Positions 17,922 through 28,600 of a stretch of DNA of 64,000 nucleotides are shown piece after piece; the first letter of the stretch is position 1, and each line of letters opens with the position of its first letter. Under the pieces are notes generated by a model, which ran no database searches, was not told where the DNA came from, and worked only from the letters and a program-made list of their open reading frames with translations. The DNA is from Sediminibacterium magnilacihabitans (GTDB taxonomy: Bacteria > Bacteroidota > Bacteroidia > Chitinophagales > Chitinophagaceae): contig PVEQ01000018.1 of assembly GCA_002973575.1 (NCBI GenBank), positions 1-64,000 on the forward strand. Reading direction: 5' to 3'. The translations under genes were made by a program, and so were the position numbers.

Positions 17922-19421
17922 TTATGGTTGAATTGGTTCTGATATAAGATGTTTTATTCGCTGTTTAATCAACCTGCAATCGTACTGTGCAAACAAGTTT
18001 ATTCGGTTGCGGACAATATCCCCTCTGTGCCAACGTTCGTATAGTTCCTGGCGCATGCCGTAACTGTCGCATGCGAGATCCCAAGCGAGCCTGAACAGAC
18101 GTGATTTTTGGTATACGTCTATATCCTTCCCGTGCATGTATTTTTCGAGAAATGGTTTCAATTCAGGGTGATCGAGATCTGCCTCACTAGGCTGCATTAC
18201 CAATCCAGAAGCGGCTATTTCTTTTACTATTTCAATAAGTCGTGGCGATACCTGGGCGGCAAATATACCTGCAGCTGATGTGTCGCCAGGTGCAAACAAG
18301 CCGCCGTCTGTGAGATAGGCTTCCTGATGCAATCCTTTCAATGCCAGCTTTGTCATTTGCGCATAAGATGCCAGTTCGCCAAGAGAATTACCGATTTCGC
18401 GAAACCCGTTCACGCCGATCGATTCAGCAAGTAGGGATGCCATACCAATAAAGGTTTGTAGCCGGTGATAAAAGCGTACTAGGCCGCTGTACAGCGACCA
18501 CGCATTGATACGGTTAAAGCCCTTCGCTGCTGTTTCACAATTGTACAGTAGAAGTACTCGTTCCCAAGGAATAAACACGTCATCAAAGAATAACATGGCA
18601 TCCTGTTCGTCATAACGCCAGGCAAATGGGTGGCTGTGCCCATGGATTTCACCGGCATAAGAATGCGGTTCACGGCACAATACCTTTAGCCCAGGTGTCG
18701 CCATCGGCAGCCCCGCCCATAACACAAATTCCTTGTGTTCACGCATGGCAAATGAGGGAGAGAGATAGATCAACACTTCATCCGCTACGGGGGCCAATGT
18801 GGCCAGCTGTTTTGCACCACGGACAATGATACCATCTGTGGTTTCACTTACAATACGAAGGGCCAGATCTGGATCAACAGATGGTCCGATAGATCTGTCA
18901 ATTTGCGGATCGCCTAATGCATGGGTGAGACAGATATCATGCTCACGACAGTACGTATAATAATTTACCGCGTTTTCCCTAAAACGTGGATCAACCAATC
19001 CAAGCTCATTACGGTAATCGTAGAGGCCTACCACAACATTAGACATAAAATCTGGCAGCCGCGGCAATTGTCCCCAGCTATTTTCCATCCAGATGTGAGA
19101 GTTCCGCCATTTCAACTCCAGTTCTGCCGGACTCTTAGGCAGAGAATAGGAATAGCTGACGCGATTTCCTGTTACCGGAGAAATAAAAGTCATTTGTTCC
19201 TGGAACGCCTCTGTATATTGCAGATCATAGAGACGGGCTAGTTCTGTAATGATCCCTGTAAATGCTGGGTGCCTTGTTACATCAATCTTTTCTCCGTTCA
19301 GCCACACCTCGCGACCATCGCTCAAGCCCCTGATATATGCCTGCCCTGTTTTAGCTCCTTTGGAATTCTCAATGCTTAATGAGGTGTCAGCAAAAGCTGT
19401 TGCTTTACCATTCTGGCTCAT
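17922..19421 (-). CDS. FADH2-dependent monooxygenase, HpaB family
   Basis: This protein of 499 aa belongs to the 4-hydroxyphenylacetate 3-monooxygenase oxygenase-component family (acyl-CoA dehydrogenase fold): GQAYIRGLSDGREVWLNGEK at the start, HALGDPQIDRS near 175, TTDGIIVRGAKQLATLAPVADE near 200, and FFDDVFIPWERVLL near 285. Such enzymes take free reduced flavin from a separate reductase and hydroxylate phenols ortho to the OH. A plausible substrate is the aminohydroxybenzoate or its carrier-bound form, adding a second hydroxyl. Reduced flavin would come from the FMN reductase at 4.9-5.5 kb. It begins 3 bp after the last megasynthase. Confidence 0.88.
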   Translation of the reverse strand: MSQNGKATAFADTSLSIENSKGAKTGQAYIRGLSDGREVWLNGEKIDVTRHPAFTGIITELARLYDLQYTEAFQEQMTFISPVTGNRVSYSYSLPKSPAELELKWRNSHIWMENSWGQLPRLPDFMSNVVVGLYDYRNELGLVDPRFRENAVNYYTYCREHDICLTHALGDPQIDRSIGPSVDPDLALRIVSETTDGIIVRGAKQLATLAPVADEVLIYLSPSFAMREHKEFVLWAGLPMATPGLKVLCREPHSYAGEIHGHSHPFAWRYDEQDAMLFFDDVFIPWERVLLLYNCETAAKGFNRINAWSLYSGLVRFYHRLQTFIGMASLLAESIGVNGFREIGNSLGELASYAQMTKLALKGLHQEAYLTDGGLFAPGDTSAAGIFAAQVSPRLIEIVKEIAASGLVMQPSEADLDHPELKPFLEKYMHGKDIDVYQKSRLFRLAWDLACDSYGMRQELYERWHRGDIVRNRINLFAQYDCRLIKQRIKHLISEPIQP

Positions 19422-19424
19422 ATG

Positions 19425-22400
19425 CTATGCTTTAAGTAAGATTGTTTTTTCTTCATTATTGGTGATAACCATATCATGTTCATCCAGAAAGTGGTTCAGG
19501 ATTTCATTAAAATAGTCGTCGTGGGTGAGAAATGGATAATGACCCGCACCCTTTATCTCAACCAATTTTGAATGTTTGATATTTTCGTGCAGAACTTTGG
19601 AAGCACTGGGATCAACGACCGTGTCGTAATCGCCGTAAATGCAGAGTGTTGGTGCTCCAACAGAGGGAAGCCATGGCAAGGTGGAAAGGGTTAACATTTC
19701 GCTTAAATATTTCATAGCTACTAATGGATTGGCACACTGACTGCTCAATAAAAGTTCAGAAAAACGTTGTACTTGCTTGCGCCTTGGCTCATCTTCTACA
19801 GAGTCAGTTAAATGTGCTAGCACATTGTCAAAATCTGCCTTTAGCGAACCAGAAACTGTCTGCACCATAGCAAAAAGTTCATCAATAGTTAATTTCTCAG
19901 GTTGTATATCAGGAAGTCCGATGTTGTCATAAAACCCACCGACCAATGTAAGCGAAGCAATTTTTTCAGCATGGTGGCTCGCTAGGTATTGCGCGGCTAT
20001 GGCCCCGAAGCAGGAAGCTACTAAATGGACAGTCTGGTTGGGAAAAAGCATCTGGACAATTTCTGCAAACACGCTGGCAACACCTTTTGTATTACTTTCC
20101 TTGATCGTTTCACTAAGCCCGTATCCTGGCGTATGTATAACTACGACACAATGTTCGCGAGCCATGCACATAAATTGATTATACCAAACCGGAGCGGTTA
20201 ACGCCACTGGCGGCATAAAAAGAATGGGAGATCCCTTTCCAGCCAGAATTACTTCTACTTTTTTTCCGTTGGAGGTAGTTACTAGCATCTGCACGAGTTT
20301 TCCATAGGAAAAGTGCTGCGGGAAACTGGTGTACAATTTTCCTTCGGAAGTTGTGTTTAATGTTCCTTCACGAAACATTGCACCATAGTTTTCAAGAAAA
20401 TGGTCCATTTCCTCTTCCGGCAAGATTCTCAATACATTGAATCGACCGTTGGGGTCGGTTTGCAGTTGACTCGTTTCATCCGATGATGATTGAACGGGTG
20501 CTGGCTCGTTGCTTGCAGATTCATCAGACGCCCCTTCTGTTTCTTTAGTATCATGCAGGAACGCTCTGGAAACGGCTGCTTTATAATTTTCTTGCAAATG
20601 GCTGGCAATTTCGCTGATGGTAGGAAAGTCAAGCATCAATGTTGCCGGCAAAGTCCCCAGCTTTTCCTCTATAGCTTTATGAATGTTGATAACAATAAGC
20701 GAATCCACACCATAATTGGCCAAATCTGCTTCAACATCGATTTTGTCGCTATCAATTTTTAGTACATCGGAAAGTACGCCTACCAATAGAGCGCAAATCA
20801 TCTGATGGCTAATTTCCGATGGCGCACTTGTTGTCATACAATCTGTTTCAGTTGTCAGACCACCAACAAACGGCTTTTGCAATTCAGGTTTTTCTTCCTT
20901 TATCATGGAAGCCGGCGGGTTTCCTGAAGTTGGTTCAACCCCCATCAATTGCAATACAGAGTCCTCTACATTCAGCGCCAGTGTTTGTGTCACATTGCTG
21001 GCAGCCACTCTTTCTATAACTTCCATTCCCTGTTTGGCAGTTATTGGATGAATTCCTTTGGCGCGTAATATTGCTTCATTACCACGGTTATTTCCCTCCC
21101 AGAAACCCCAGTTGACGACATGAACAGGGAATGAAACTAGTTGTTCCATATAAAGCGCCAATGTATCTTTAAAATTGCATGCAGCAGCATAAGCGCTCCA
21201 ACCTATATTACCCACAAAGGCTTCACCCGACGAAAAGTACATGATGAAGTCAGGCGAACGTTTCCCAAATGTTTGCAACAGGGTCATACTTCCCTGCACT
21301 TTTGCTTTCAGCATTTCGTTCAGCGTTTGGTCCGACAACTGCGATATCCTACTGAACTCAAACGCCATTGCAGAATGGAAGACACCATTAATTTCTCCCA
21401 GGTCTTTTGATATCTCATCCACGCATTTATTGAAGACAGCGAGGTTTTCAATATTCACCTGGTGATAAAATAGTTTTCCTCCCAATTGTTCTATCTGGGC
21501 TTGCTTTTCACGAATGTTGTCATTCATGGCGTTGCGGCCTGTCCAAATAATGTTTGCACCGTACTGTTCCGCAAGATGGCAGCTGAGTTTAAATCCTACA
21601 TTGCCCGACCCACCCACAACCAGGTAATTTCCTTTTGAGCGAAAACTGGTCTGCTTTACTGGTGGAACAGGAGCTGCAATAATCTTTCGTTCATAGCAGT
21701 CACCATCACGAATAACCCATTCTCTTAACCCGTGCCACTGAGCAGTAATATTTTCAACGACGTCCGTACCTGCAGGCATCGACAAATCAATGTCGACCAT
21801 CTGAGTGGTTATTTGTGGGTATTCTTTTGAAATTGCCTTTGCAAAACCAGGTACACAAGCTGCATAAGGGAAAATTTTCTCCTTGTCTGAAATGCTGTAC
21901 AGATTATTGGTTACGACTTTCAGGGTAATGGCGTTGCCTTTCAGGTTTTCATGTATTCCTTTTACTAAATGCATCAATGCGACTACTCCTTGCCTTTGCA
22001 TGTGGTCCAGGTACCGGGCATCCGTTTCCTCCTTTAATTCCTGAATGCCGCCAAGGAAATAAATTTCCTTAGGATCTAATATATATTTAAGGCAAGCCGT
22101 AATAGACTCTGTTTGATCAATGCTCACCTCCCAGCTTTTCGCAGAAAGCACCTGTGTTTTATCACCAAGAATAATCTCGTAAAAATTGCAGTAGTTCAGT
22201 GCACCTTTTATCTGTTCTTTTATCTGTTCTTTTATCTCGTTTGCCGATTGCGGGTAAACGATCAGAATATTCTTGGGAACATGGTTGTTTTGTACAGGAA
22301 GGTCATTCACACGACTATGCGCCCTCCATAAAGGTTTATAAAAGAATCTTTCAAGAGCATGTAACTCATTCTTTGCAGTAGCAACTTCTTCTGCACAAAC

Positions 22401-25400
22401 AGATACCTTGCCTTTTTCATTGATAACAAAAGCTGTCCAGCTGTCGTCTACATTTTTGATTACTTGTATATATCCTTGCTGCGAAGGAGTTCCGTCCATC
22501 GTTACTAGGCGTATGTGACACCTGGCTGTTGGTACATTTCCGACAAAAGCAATCAACTGAAATATCCCCTGCCATATTCCGGGATGAGCCGCACCCCGAT
22601 CAGGAGTGGCAATGGACAGATTATAATAGCCAAATGCTCCGGAGGAAGAAAATGCGACCTGCCTGAATATTCTGAAATACGGACCATAGCGGTTCCCTTT
22701 TTGATCCAGTTCGTCATAGAACAGGTCTCCAGCTGCAAACTTTTCATATTCATTCTGGATTTGTGTAATATCTTTTTTCGGCAACTGCACTTCATCTGCG
22801 TAAGTCACTTGTGTTTTTGCAACAGTAGTATGGTTATCTGGCTTCAAATCGAAATTCATAGTGTTTCCCTGGGACGATACTTGGATACGAACGGTTAAAC
22901 CTGAGCCGACCGACAGTTCCTCGCATTGAATATTTTCCATTTTTATCAAGCCTTGTTTAGTAACGCCTGCCGCTGCACACAGGGTGGCAATAGCGGCACC
23001 CACATTGAATACCAGATGGTCATTAGTAGAATGATCAGTAACAACGCGGTCTGCAGACGAAAAAACAGTTTGGTAGGTAAGGCCACCGTTAAGCGTGGAA
23101 AGCGTATCTATGCTATGCACCATCGGATGCAGTCGCTTACGTTTGTCATAGGAGAATGGTGTTGGGTCCGTTACCCAGCAATGTTCTTTTGCAAACGAAT
23201 ACCCCGGCAGAGGTATTTTCACCGGCTCATCACCTATATAAAACTTCTTCCAGTCAATGGAAACGCCTTTACACCAAACTCCTGCCAGTTTTTGATATTT
23301 TTTCCCTTTTATTAGCGTATTTATAAATGACTCATCTATTCCCTTTTCACCTTTTAATAAGGCCACATTACCGGAAAAAACTTCCATATCTTTTTCCTCA
23401 TGCAAAAAGGATCGCAGCTGTTCCAATAGCTCGACTGTTGAACTGGCTACAACAGCCACGCGCTCCTCCATGTGTTCCCTTCCCATTTGTAATGTATAAG
23501 CGATCCTTCCAATTGCCATGTACGGTTGCGAAACCGAGCCGCCCGTTAATTGCTGGAAAATATATTTCGACAATGCAATTGGTGTATCAAAAGAAGAGGA
23601 GATGGAAGGCGGAAGACTTACATCGAAAACCTGTTTTAATCGTGTATTTAGCAGGCGATAATTGGCTTCATTGAAATCGTAATCCTGAAAATGATCGTCT
23701 ATTTCAAGCAGCGCCACATTCACATTCAGTACTTCTGCCGTAATAGCCAGCACCTCATCGGTCACACTGTTTATGGTAACTTGCGAAACCTGTTCTTTTT
23801 TATCTTTTACTGCTCTCAATTCCCATTCCAAAAAATCATGAATTTCCTGAACACATGCCTTAAGCCTTTCCTTGTTTCGCGCCGAAAGCGGGATAATGAA
23901 TCCGTCCTCTCTCGAACCGGAGGATAGCCTCGTTTCTGTAAATTCTTCTAGGAGCACAAACCCATTGGCACCTCCTGCCCCAAATGAGCTTACACCCGCT
24001 CTTAAAGGAATGACCTTTTGATTTCCGTTTTGTTTAAGAATTGGGTTCTTCCAGGCATCCAGTTCCTGTTGAACAAAGAAGGGGGTGTTGGTAAAGTCGA
24101 GGTTAGGGTTGAGGGTTGACGCATGCAAGGACGGTGCGATTTGCCGATGCTTCATTTGCATCAGTACTTTGGCTATACCAGCAAATCCCGCTGCTGATTC
24201 CAGGTGCCCTATATTTGATTTCACGGAGCCAATAGAACAGAAATTTGCATCCGTCGTATCGGAAAAAGCGGTTGTCAGCCCGCGCAGTTCAATCGGGTCT
24301 CCAAGCGCAGTGCCCGTACCATGTGTTTCAAAATAGCTGATCGTGCGAGGATCAATATTTGCTTTATGCAGCCCATCAGCAATAAGCTTCGATTGCGCTT
24401 TTGGGTTAGGGACTGTATACCCGCTTGTTTTGCCACCATGGTTAATGGCAGTTGATTTGACAATGCCATAAATATAGTCGCCATCACTGACAGCTTTTGC
24501 TAGAGGCTTCAGCAGAAGGGCCCCTACTCCATCTCCTGGCACATAGCCATCCCCGCCTGCACCAAAGCTGCGACAACGGCCATCGGTTGAAGCAAAGCCT
24601 GTTTTACTCAGGAATAAATATTTATTCGGGTGCACGGTGATGTTCACACCTCCCGCGATAGCCATATCGGTTTCTCCCCGGATGAGACTTTCGCATGCCA
24701 GATGAACAGTAGTAAGCGAAGAAGAACACATAGTGTCCAGTCCAATACTGGGCCCGTTAAAATCGAAAGAGTAGGAAACCCTGTTGGCAATAGAAGCATA
24801 AGACGAACCGGCGTTCGCTTTTTCAACGCCGTACAATTGATATTGAGTCCACATAATGCCAACATACACACCTACCCTGCTTCCCTGCAAGCTCTCCTTT
24901 GTGTAACCTGCATCGTTTAATGTATGATACACAGTTTGAAGGAATAACCTTTCTTGCGGGTCGATGGACTCTGCTTCTAGATTTGACATTTTAAAAAATA
25001 AAGGGTCAAATTTGTCAATGTCATCCATAAAGCCGCCCCATTTACTGTATGATTTGCCATCCCTGCCACGTACAGGGTCAAAGAACTCCTGATAATCCCA
25101 CAATTCGCCAGGTATTTCAGAAATGCAGTCCTTGCCGTTTTTGAGATTTTCCCAAAATTCCTGCATATTACCCGCCTTGGGAAAACGTCCGCTTATGCCT
25201 ATAATAGCAACATCGGTTTTTGGCAGTGCGTTAGGGATTTGCTCGAGATCCGCCGGTTTTATAAGCTCCTGTGTGGGTTCCTCTGCGAAAGCTACAGCCC
25301 TGGGTTTTTCTTTTAATGTGGGCCTGGGTTGAAGAGGCGAAGCCTCCACCGAGGCAAATATTCTTTGCAAATCGTTACCATGATTTACTACAAAATAATC

Positions 25401-25613
25401 AACCAGTTCGTTAATACTCTTGTATTCAAAGAACAATGTCTTGGATAAAGGGCCGAAAAAGTTCTCAAGGTATTGAGTAATGGAAACTATCAACACGGAT
25501 TCAATTCCGTAACTTTCAAAACCTTCATCAGATTTGATCGACGAAACTTGTAATTTCGTTTCTTCAGCAATTACTTTTTTTAGCAATGCTTCTGTCTGTT
25601 CATGTAGGCTCAT
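19425..25613 (-). CDS. Trans-AT PKS: ACP-KS-ACP*-DH*-KR-ACP-TE
   Basis: The chosen start (MSLHEQTEALL, 25613) gives 2062 aa; the longer frame would overlap the preceding gene. Domains: ACP with Ser39 in GIESVLI; KS 133-556 with Cys296 (DTMCSSS), His431 and His470; a carrier-like domain ~612-690 whose Ser is lost (DFNEANY); a DH-like domain ~825-1085 with H861 but no HxxxGxxxxP Gly/Pro and Gln1015 in place of the second catalytic Asp; a KR ~1330-1505 with GGSGNVG, Ser1462 and Tyr1475; ACP with Ser1638 (YGVDSLI); and a final alpha/beta-hydrolase TE with Cys1868 (ASCFG) and His2025. No AT is present. The first ACP completes the module begun by the upstream protein. Release by the TE ends the line. 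Confidence 0.9.
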   Translation of the reverse strand: MSLHEQTEALLKKVIAEETKLQVSSIKSDEGFESYGIESVLIVSITQYLENFFGPLSKTLFFEYKSINELVDYFVVNHGNDLQRIFASVEASPLQPRPTLKEKPRAVAFAEEPTQELIKPADLEQIPNALPKTDVAIIGISGRFPKAGNMQEFWENLKNGKDCISEIPGELWDYQEFFDPVRGRDGKSYSKWGGFMDDIDKFDPLFFKMSNLEAESIDPQERLFLQTVYHTLNDAGYTKESLQGSRVGVYVGIMWTQYQLYGVEKANAGSSYASIANRVSYSFDFNGPSIGLDTMCSSSLTTVHLACESLIRGETDMAIAGGVNITVHPNKYLFLSKTGFASTDGRCRSFGAGGDGYVPGDGVGALLLKPLAKAVSDGDYIYGIVKSTAINHGGKTSGYTVPNPKAQSKLIADGLHKANIDPRTISYFETHGTGTALGDPIELRGLTTAFSDTTDANFCSIGSVKSNIGHLESAAGFAGIAKVLMQMKHRQIAPSLHASTLNPNLDFTNTPFFVQQELDAWKNPILKQNGNQKVIPLRAGVSSFGAGGANGFVLLEEFTETRLSSGSREDGFIIPLSARNKERLKACVQEIHDFLEWELRAVKDKKEQVSQVTINSVTDEVLAITAEVLNVNVALLEIDDHFQDYDFNEANYRLLNTRLKQVFDVSLPPSISSSFDTPIALSKYIFQQLTGGSVSQPYMAIGRIAYTLQMGREHMEERVAVVASSTVELLEQLRSFLHEEKDMEVFSGNVALLKGEKGIDESFINTLIKGKKYQKLAGVWCKGVSIDWKKFYIGDEPVKIPLPGYSFAKEHCWVTDPTPFSYDKRKRLHPMVHSIDTLSTLNGGLTYQTVFSSADRVVTDHSTNDHLVFNVGAAIATLCAAAGVTKQGLIKMENIQCEELSVGSGLTVRIQVSSQGNTMNFDLKPDNHTTVAKTQVTYADEVQLPKKDITQIQNEYEKFAAGDLFYDELDQKGNRYGPYFRIFRQVAFSSSGAFGYYNLSIATPDRGAAHPGIWQGIFQLIAFVGNVPTARCHIRLVTMDGTPSQQGYIQVIKNVDDSWTAFVINEKGKVSVCAEEVATAKNELHALERFFYKPLWRAHSRVNDLPVQNNHVPKNILIVYPQSANEIKEQIKEQIKGALNYCNFYEIILGDKTQVLSAKSWEVSIDQTESITACLKYILDPKEIYFLGGIQELKEETDARYLDHMQRQGVVALMHLVKGIHENLKGNAITLKVVTNNLYSISDKEKIFPYAACVPGFAKAISKEYPQITTQMVDIDLSMPAGTDVVENITAQWHGLREWVIRDGDCYERKIIAAPVPPVKQTSFRSKGNYLVVGGSGNVGFKLSCHLAEQYGANIIWTGRNAMNDNIREKQAQIEQLGGKLFYHQVNIENLAVFNKCVDEISKDLGEINGVFHSAMAFEFSRISQLSDQTLNEMLKAKVQGSMTLLQTFGKRSPDFIMYFSSGEAFVGNIGWSAYAAACNFKDTLALYMEQLVSFPVHVVNWGFWEGNNRGNEAILRAKGIHPITAKQGMEVIERVAASNVTQTLALNVEDSVLQLMGVEPTSGNPPASMIKEEKPELQKPFVGGLTTETDCMTTSAPSEISHQMICALLVGVLSDVLKIDSDKIDVEADLANYGVDSLIVINIHKAIEEKLGTLPATLMLDFPTISEIASHLQENYKAAVSRAFLHDTKETEGASDESASNEPAPVQSSSDETSQLQTDPNGRFNVLRILPEEEMDHFLENYGAMFREGTLNTTSEGKLYTSFPQHFSYGKLVQMLVTTSNGKKVEVILAGKGSPILFMPPVALTAPVWYNQFMCMAREHCVVVIHTPGYGLSETIKESNTKGVASVFAEIVQMLFPNQTVHLVASCFGAIAAQYLASHHAEKIASLTLVGGFYDNIGLPDIQPEKLTIDELFAMVQTVSGSLKADFDNVLAHLTDSVEDEPRRKQVQRFSELLLSSQCANPLVAMKYLSEMLTLSTLPWLPSVGAPTLCIYGDYDTVVDPSASKVLHENIKHSKLVEIKGAGHYPFLTHDDYFNEILNHFLDEHDMVITNNEEKTILLKA

Positions 25614-25633
25614 AAAATAGTTTATAAAGGTGA

Positions 25634-28600
25634 TTACAATAATGCAGGCTGTAACTGGTGCATTGTATTCGTTTCTGTGGAAGAGACCTGGGGAGTGAAT
25701 AATCGATCGATCTTTATTCCATTTCCACTCACCACAATATAATGGCCGCCGCCTGTAAGTATGCATTGCTGTAATAAGGTAAAGGCTGCGTCTGTCTCAA
25801 TAGGTTCCATTCCAGTCTGTTCCTTCAAAGCAGCAAGTGCATGTTCAGGAACTTGCATCCCGCCTTCCTTCCAAGGCGGCCAGCTTACAGCAATAGTAAT
25901 GCCGTTGCATTTCTTCTGCGCTGTTAGCTGGTTTCGGTAAACCGCCCACTCTTCCAGGAAACGGTTTGCATAGGAGTAATCAGTCTGTCCGATATTACCG
26001 GTAATAGATGTCAGCGATGAGAATAACGCAAAAAACCGGAGTGAATGCGCCAGCGTGGCATCGTGAATATTAATTAGTCCGTGTATCTTACCTGCAAATA
26101 CTTTCTCCACCTGATCTTTTTGCTTATTGAGAAGAAGACCGTCTTGCAGGCTTCCCGCACAATGAAACACCGCGGAAAGGCCACCAAATTGTTTCTCTAT
26201 GACTTTAATCAATTCCTGTACGGCTTCCCGGTTACCGATGTCACAGGCATGATAACTGATTTCCATGCCATGCGCTTTTAAATCAGCTAATTCTTCTGCC
26301 TGGGCAATCGTGATTTTGCGACCGGTTATTACAACCTTGCACTTAAATTCTCCAGCAAGATATTTTCCTAGCAGCCACCCGATCTTTCCGGTTCCCCCGG
26401 TGATTAAACAGGTATCATCTGCAGTAAGATATATGGCATCTTTTGCCGGTTGAGGAGCATTAGTAGAGATGACTTCACAAAGCTCCAGTGTGTCAGCTTT
26501 CGGGTTTATGCTGCGCCAACAATCCTGCGTTGCAGAACTTGCAGACACAGTTGCGATTTTTGTGGCGAGGGTAACATGTTCTTTTAATATTGCTTCGTCC
26601 GTTTTGAAAAATTTAAAACTGAGTTTAGGGTTTTCCTTGTTAAGGCTCCTTCCAAAGCTACTGAGTGCACCAATGGCAATATCTGCAGGATAAACAGAAG
26701 GAAATACTACAACTACCTGCAATGGCTTTCTGATTTGCGACTTCACCAGATTTTTACACAGATTGAAAAACTGGGTGTAAATAGTATTGACGCAGTCTTG
26801 CAGGTTCATTTCACCTGTCATATGTCCATCCATCTGCCAAACGATGCAATCGCACAAGCCGTTTTCTTGGAGGGCTTTTAAGAATTTTCTTACCTGTAAA
26901 AAGGAATTAAAATCGAGTTGATAACTCACTCCGTCAAAGGAGAATGGCCCTGGTTTGTTATTTGCCCGGGTGGTGCTGAAATGCAACTGTTCTAGCTGGT
27001 CTGCCAGGCTGCTATTATTCAGTACTAGTATACTGCGCGATTCAGATACCTTGGAAGATATTTCCGGGATTCTCATTTTTTTCCATTGTTCCGAATAAAA
27101 GCATATTTGTCCGACTGCGTTGCTGGCCCCCCTTGTCGGCATTGTTCTCGCGGAACTGCCCGCAATACTTACCAAAACCTCTCCAGTTTCATCAGTAACC
27201 AAAATATCTGTTTTTTCAAGTCGGCCGCTATATCTGGCTGCTTTTGCGCGTACCAAGCAGGCACGGGTGGGCATTCTGTGCACCGTTAGCCTGTCGATAT
27301 GAAAAGGAACAGAAAGGTCTTTATTTGGCTCAGCGAGCAGTTGTTGCAGCACGACAGCCTGCAAGGCGCAATCCAAAAAAGGAATAGCCTCTAACATATT
27401 GGATGGGGAAAGCCCGCCTATCACACTGGCGATAACCTCTCTCTGACGCGTCCACAACTTTTTTATTAGGCGGAATGTTCTTCCATAGCTAATGCCTTTG
27501 TCCTTCAGCAGGTTGTAACAGGCGTCTGACGACCTCTTATCGGAAGATCGTATCCAGCCTAAATCAATATCAGTTTTTTCGGACAATACGTCCTTCGAAT
27601 CGACTGTTGCGGTAAAATACGTGATTCGTTTATTTTCATGATTCGATGTACAGACCGCCTGTAATCGGCCATGCTTTTCTTCAAAAGAAACGTTTAACAA
27701 AACTGACTTCTCTTGCTTGAAACTAAGAACATGAAACAATGTGATATCAGAAAGACTAGTAATTGGCTGCCCAAACCGCTGTTCATATGCCTGGTAAACA
27801 AATGCAACATAGGCCATGCCCGGCAATATTTTTTCCCCATTAATGACATGATCTTCAAGAAAAAGTTCTTTACCTGTAAGCACTATGCCATTATCTATAG
27901 ATTCGGGCGATTCGGATGGTAGTATAAGTGCTGGCTTCGTTGCAACAACAGTTTCTAAAAAGGTCGGCCAGAAACGGTCCTTTTTAAACGGATAAACGGG
28001 CAGCGGTGTTCTGCGCCAGGAATGGTCAGCAATAATCTTCCAATCAATTTGCATACCCCAGGACCACAATCTCGCAATTTTCTCAAACCTTCGTTCATGG
28101 AGCATTGTAGCCGTAAATGCGCTGCCTTCATCACCGTCTAACAGCTGAATTTTATCACGGTCCTTTTTTATGTTGCCTCGATAACCACTTGTTATGTTTC
28201 CATCGATGAACGAACGTAACAGATCAACACATTGTCCCACAGATTGAACAACCCAGCAAATGCGTTCGTCCATAGCCTCCCTTCCCGTTTGTAAGGTGTA
28301 AGCCATATTACCTAGATTAATATCGTTTTCATGTGCCTCTACAAATGCTAACAGGCTCTGCGCCTGCGCCTTGAGCTGAATTTCATCTTTTGCTGAAAGC
28401 ACTAGTACAGTACCTGCCGCTTTCTTTTGTGGCGATGGCGGAGTAAATTCCTCCAACACGATGTGAGCATTCACACCGCCAAATCCAAAAGAGCTAACAC
28501 CCGCCCGCCTAGGTAGCAGCTCTCCTTCCTCGGTAGCAACAGGATTCCAGTCAGCAGAATGCTTTGCAATATAGAAGGGGCTATCGTCAAGCTTAATATG

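Noticed and set aside
22203..22240. 12-bp tandem repeat (possible phase-variation tract)
   Set aside because: The unit length is a multiple of three and encodes IKEQ repeats in a linker, so copy-number change would not shift the frame.
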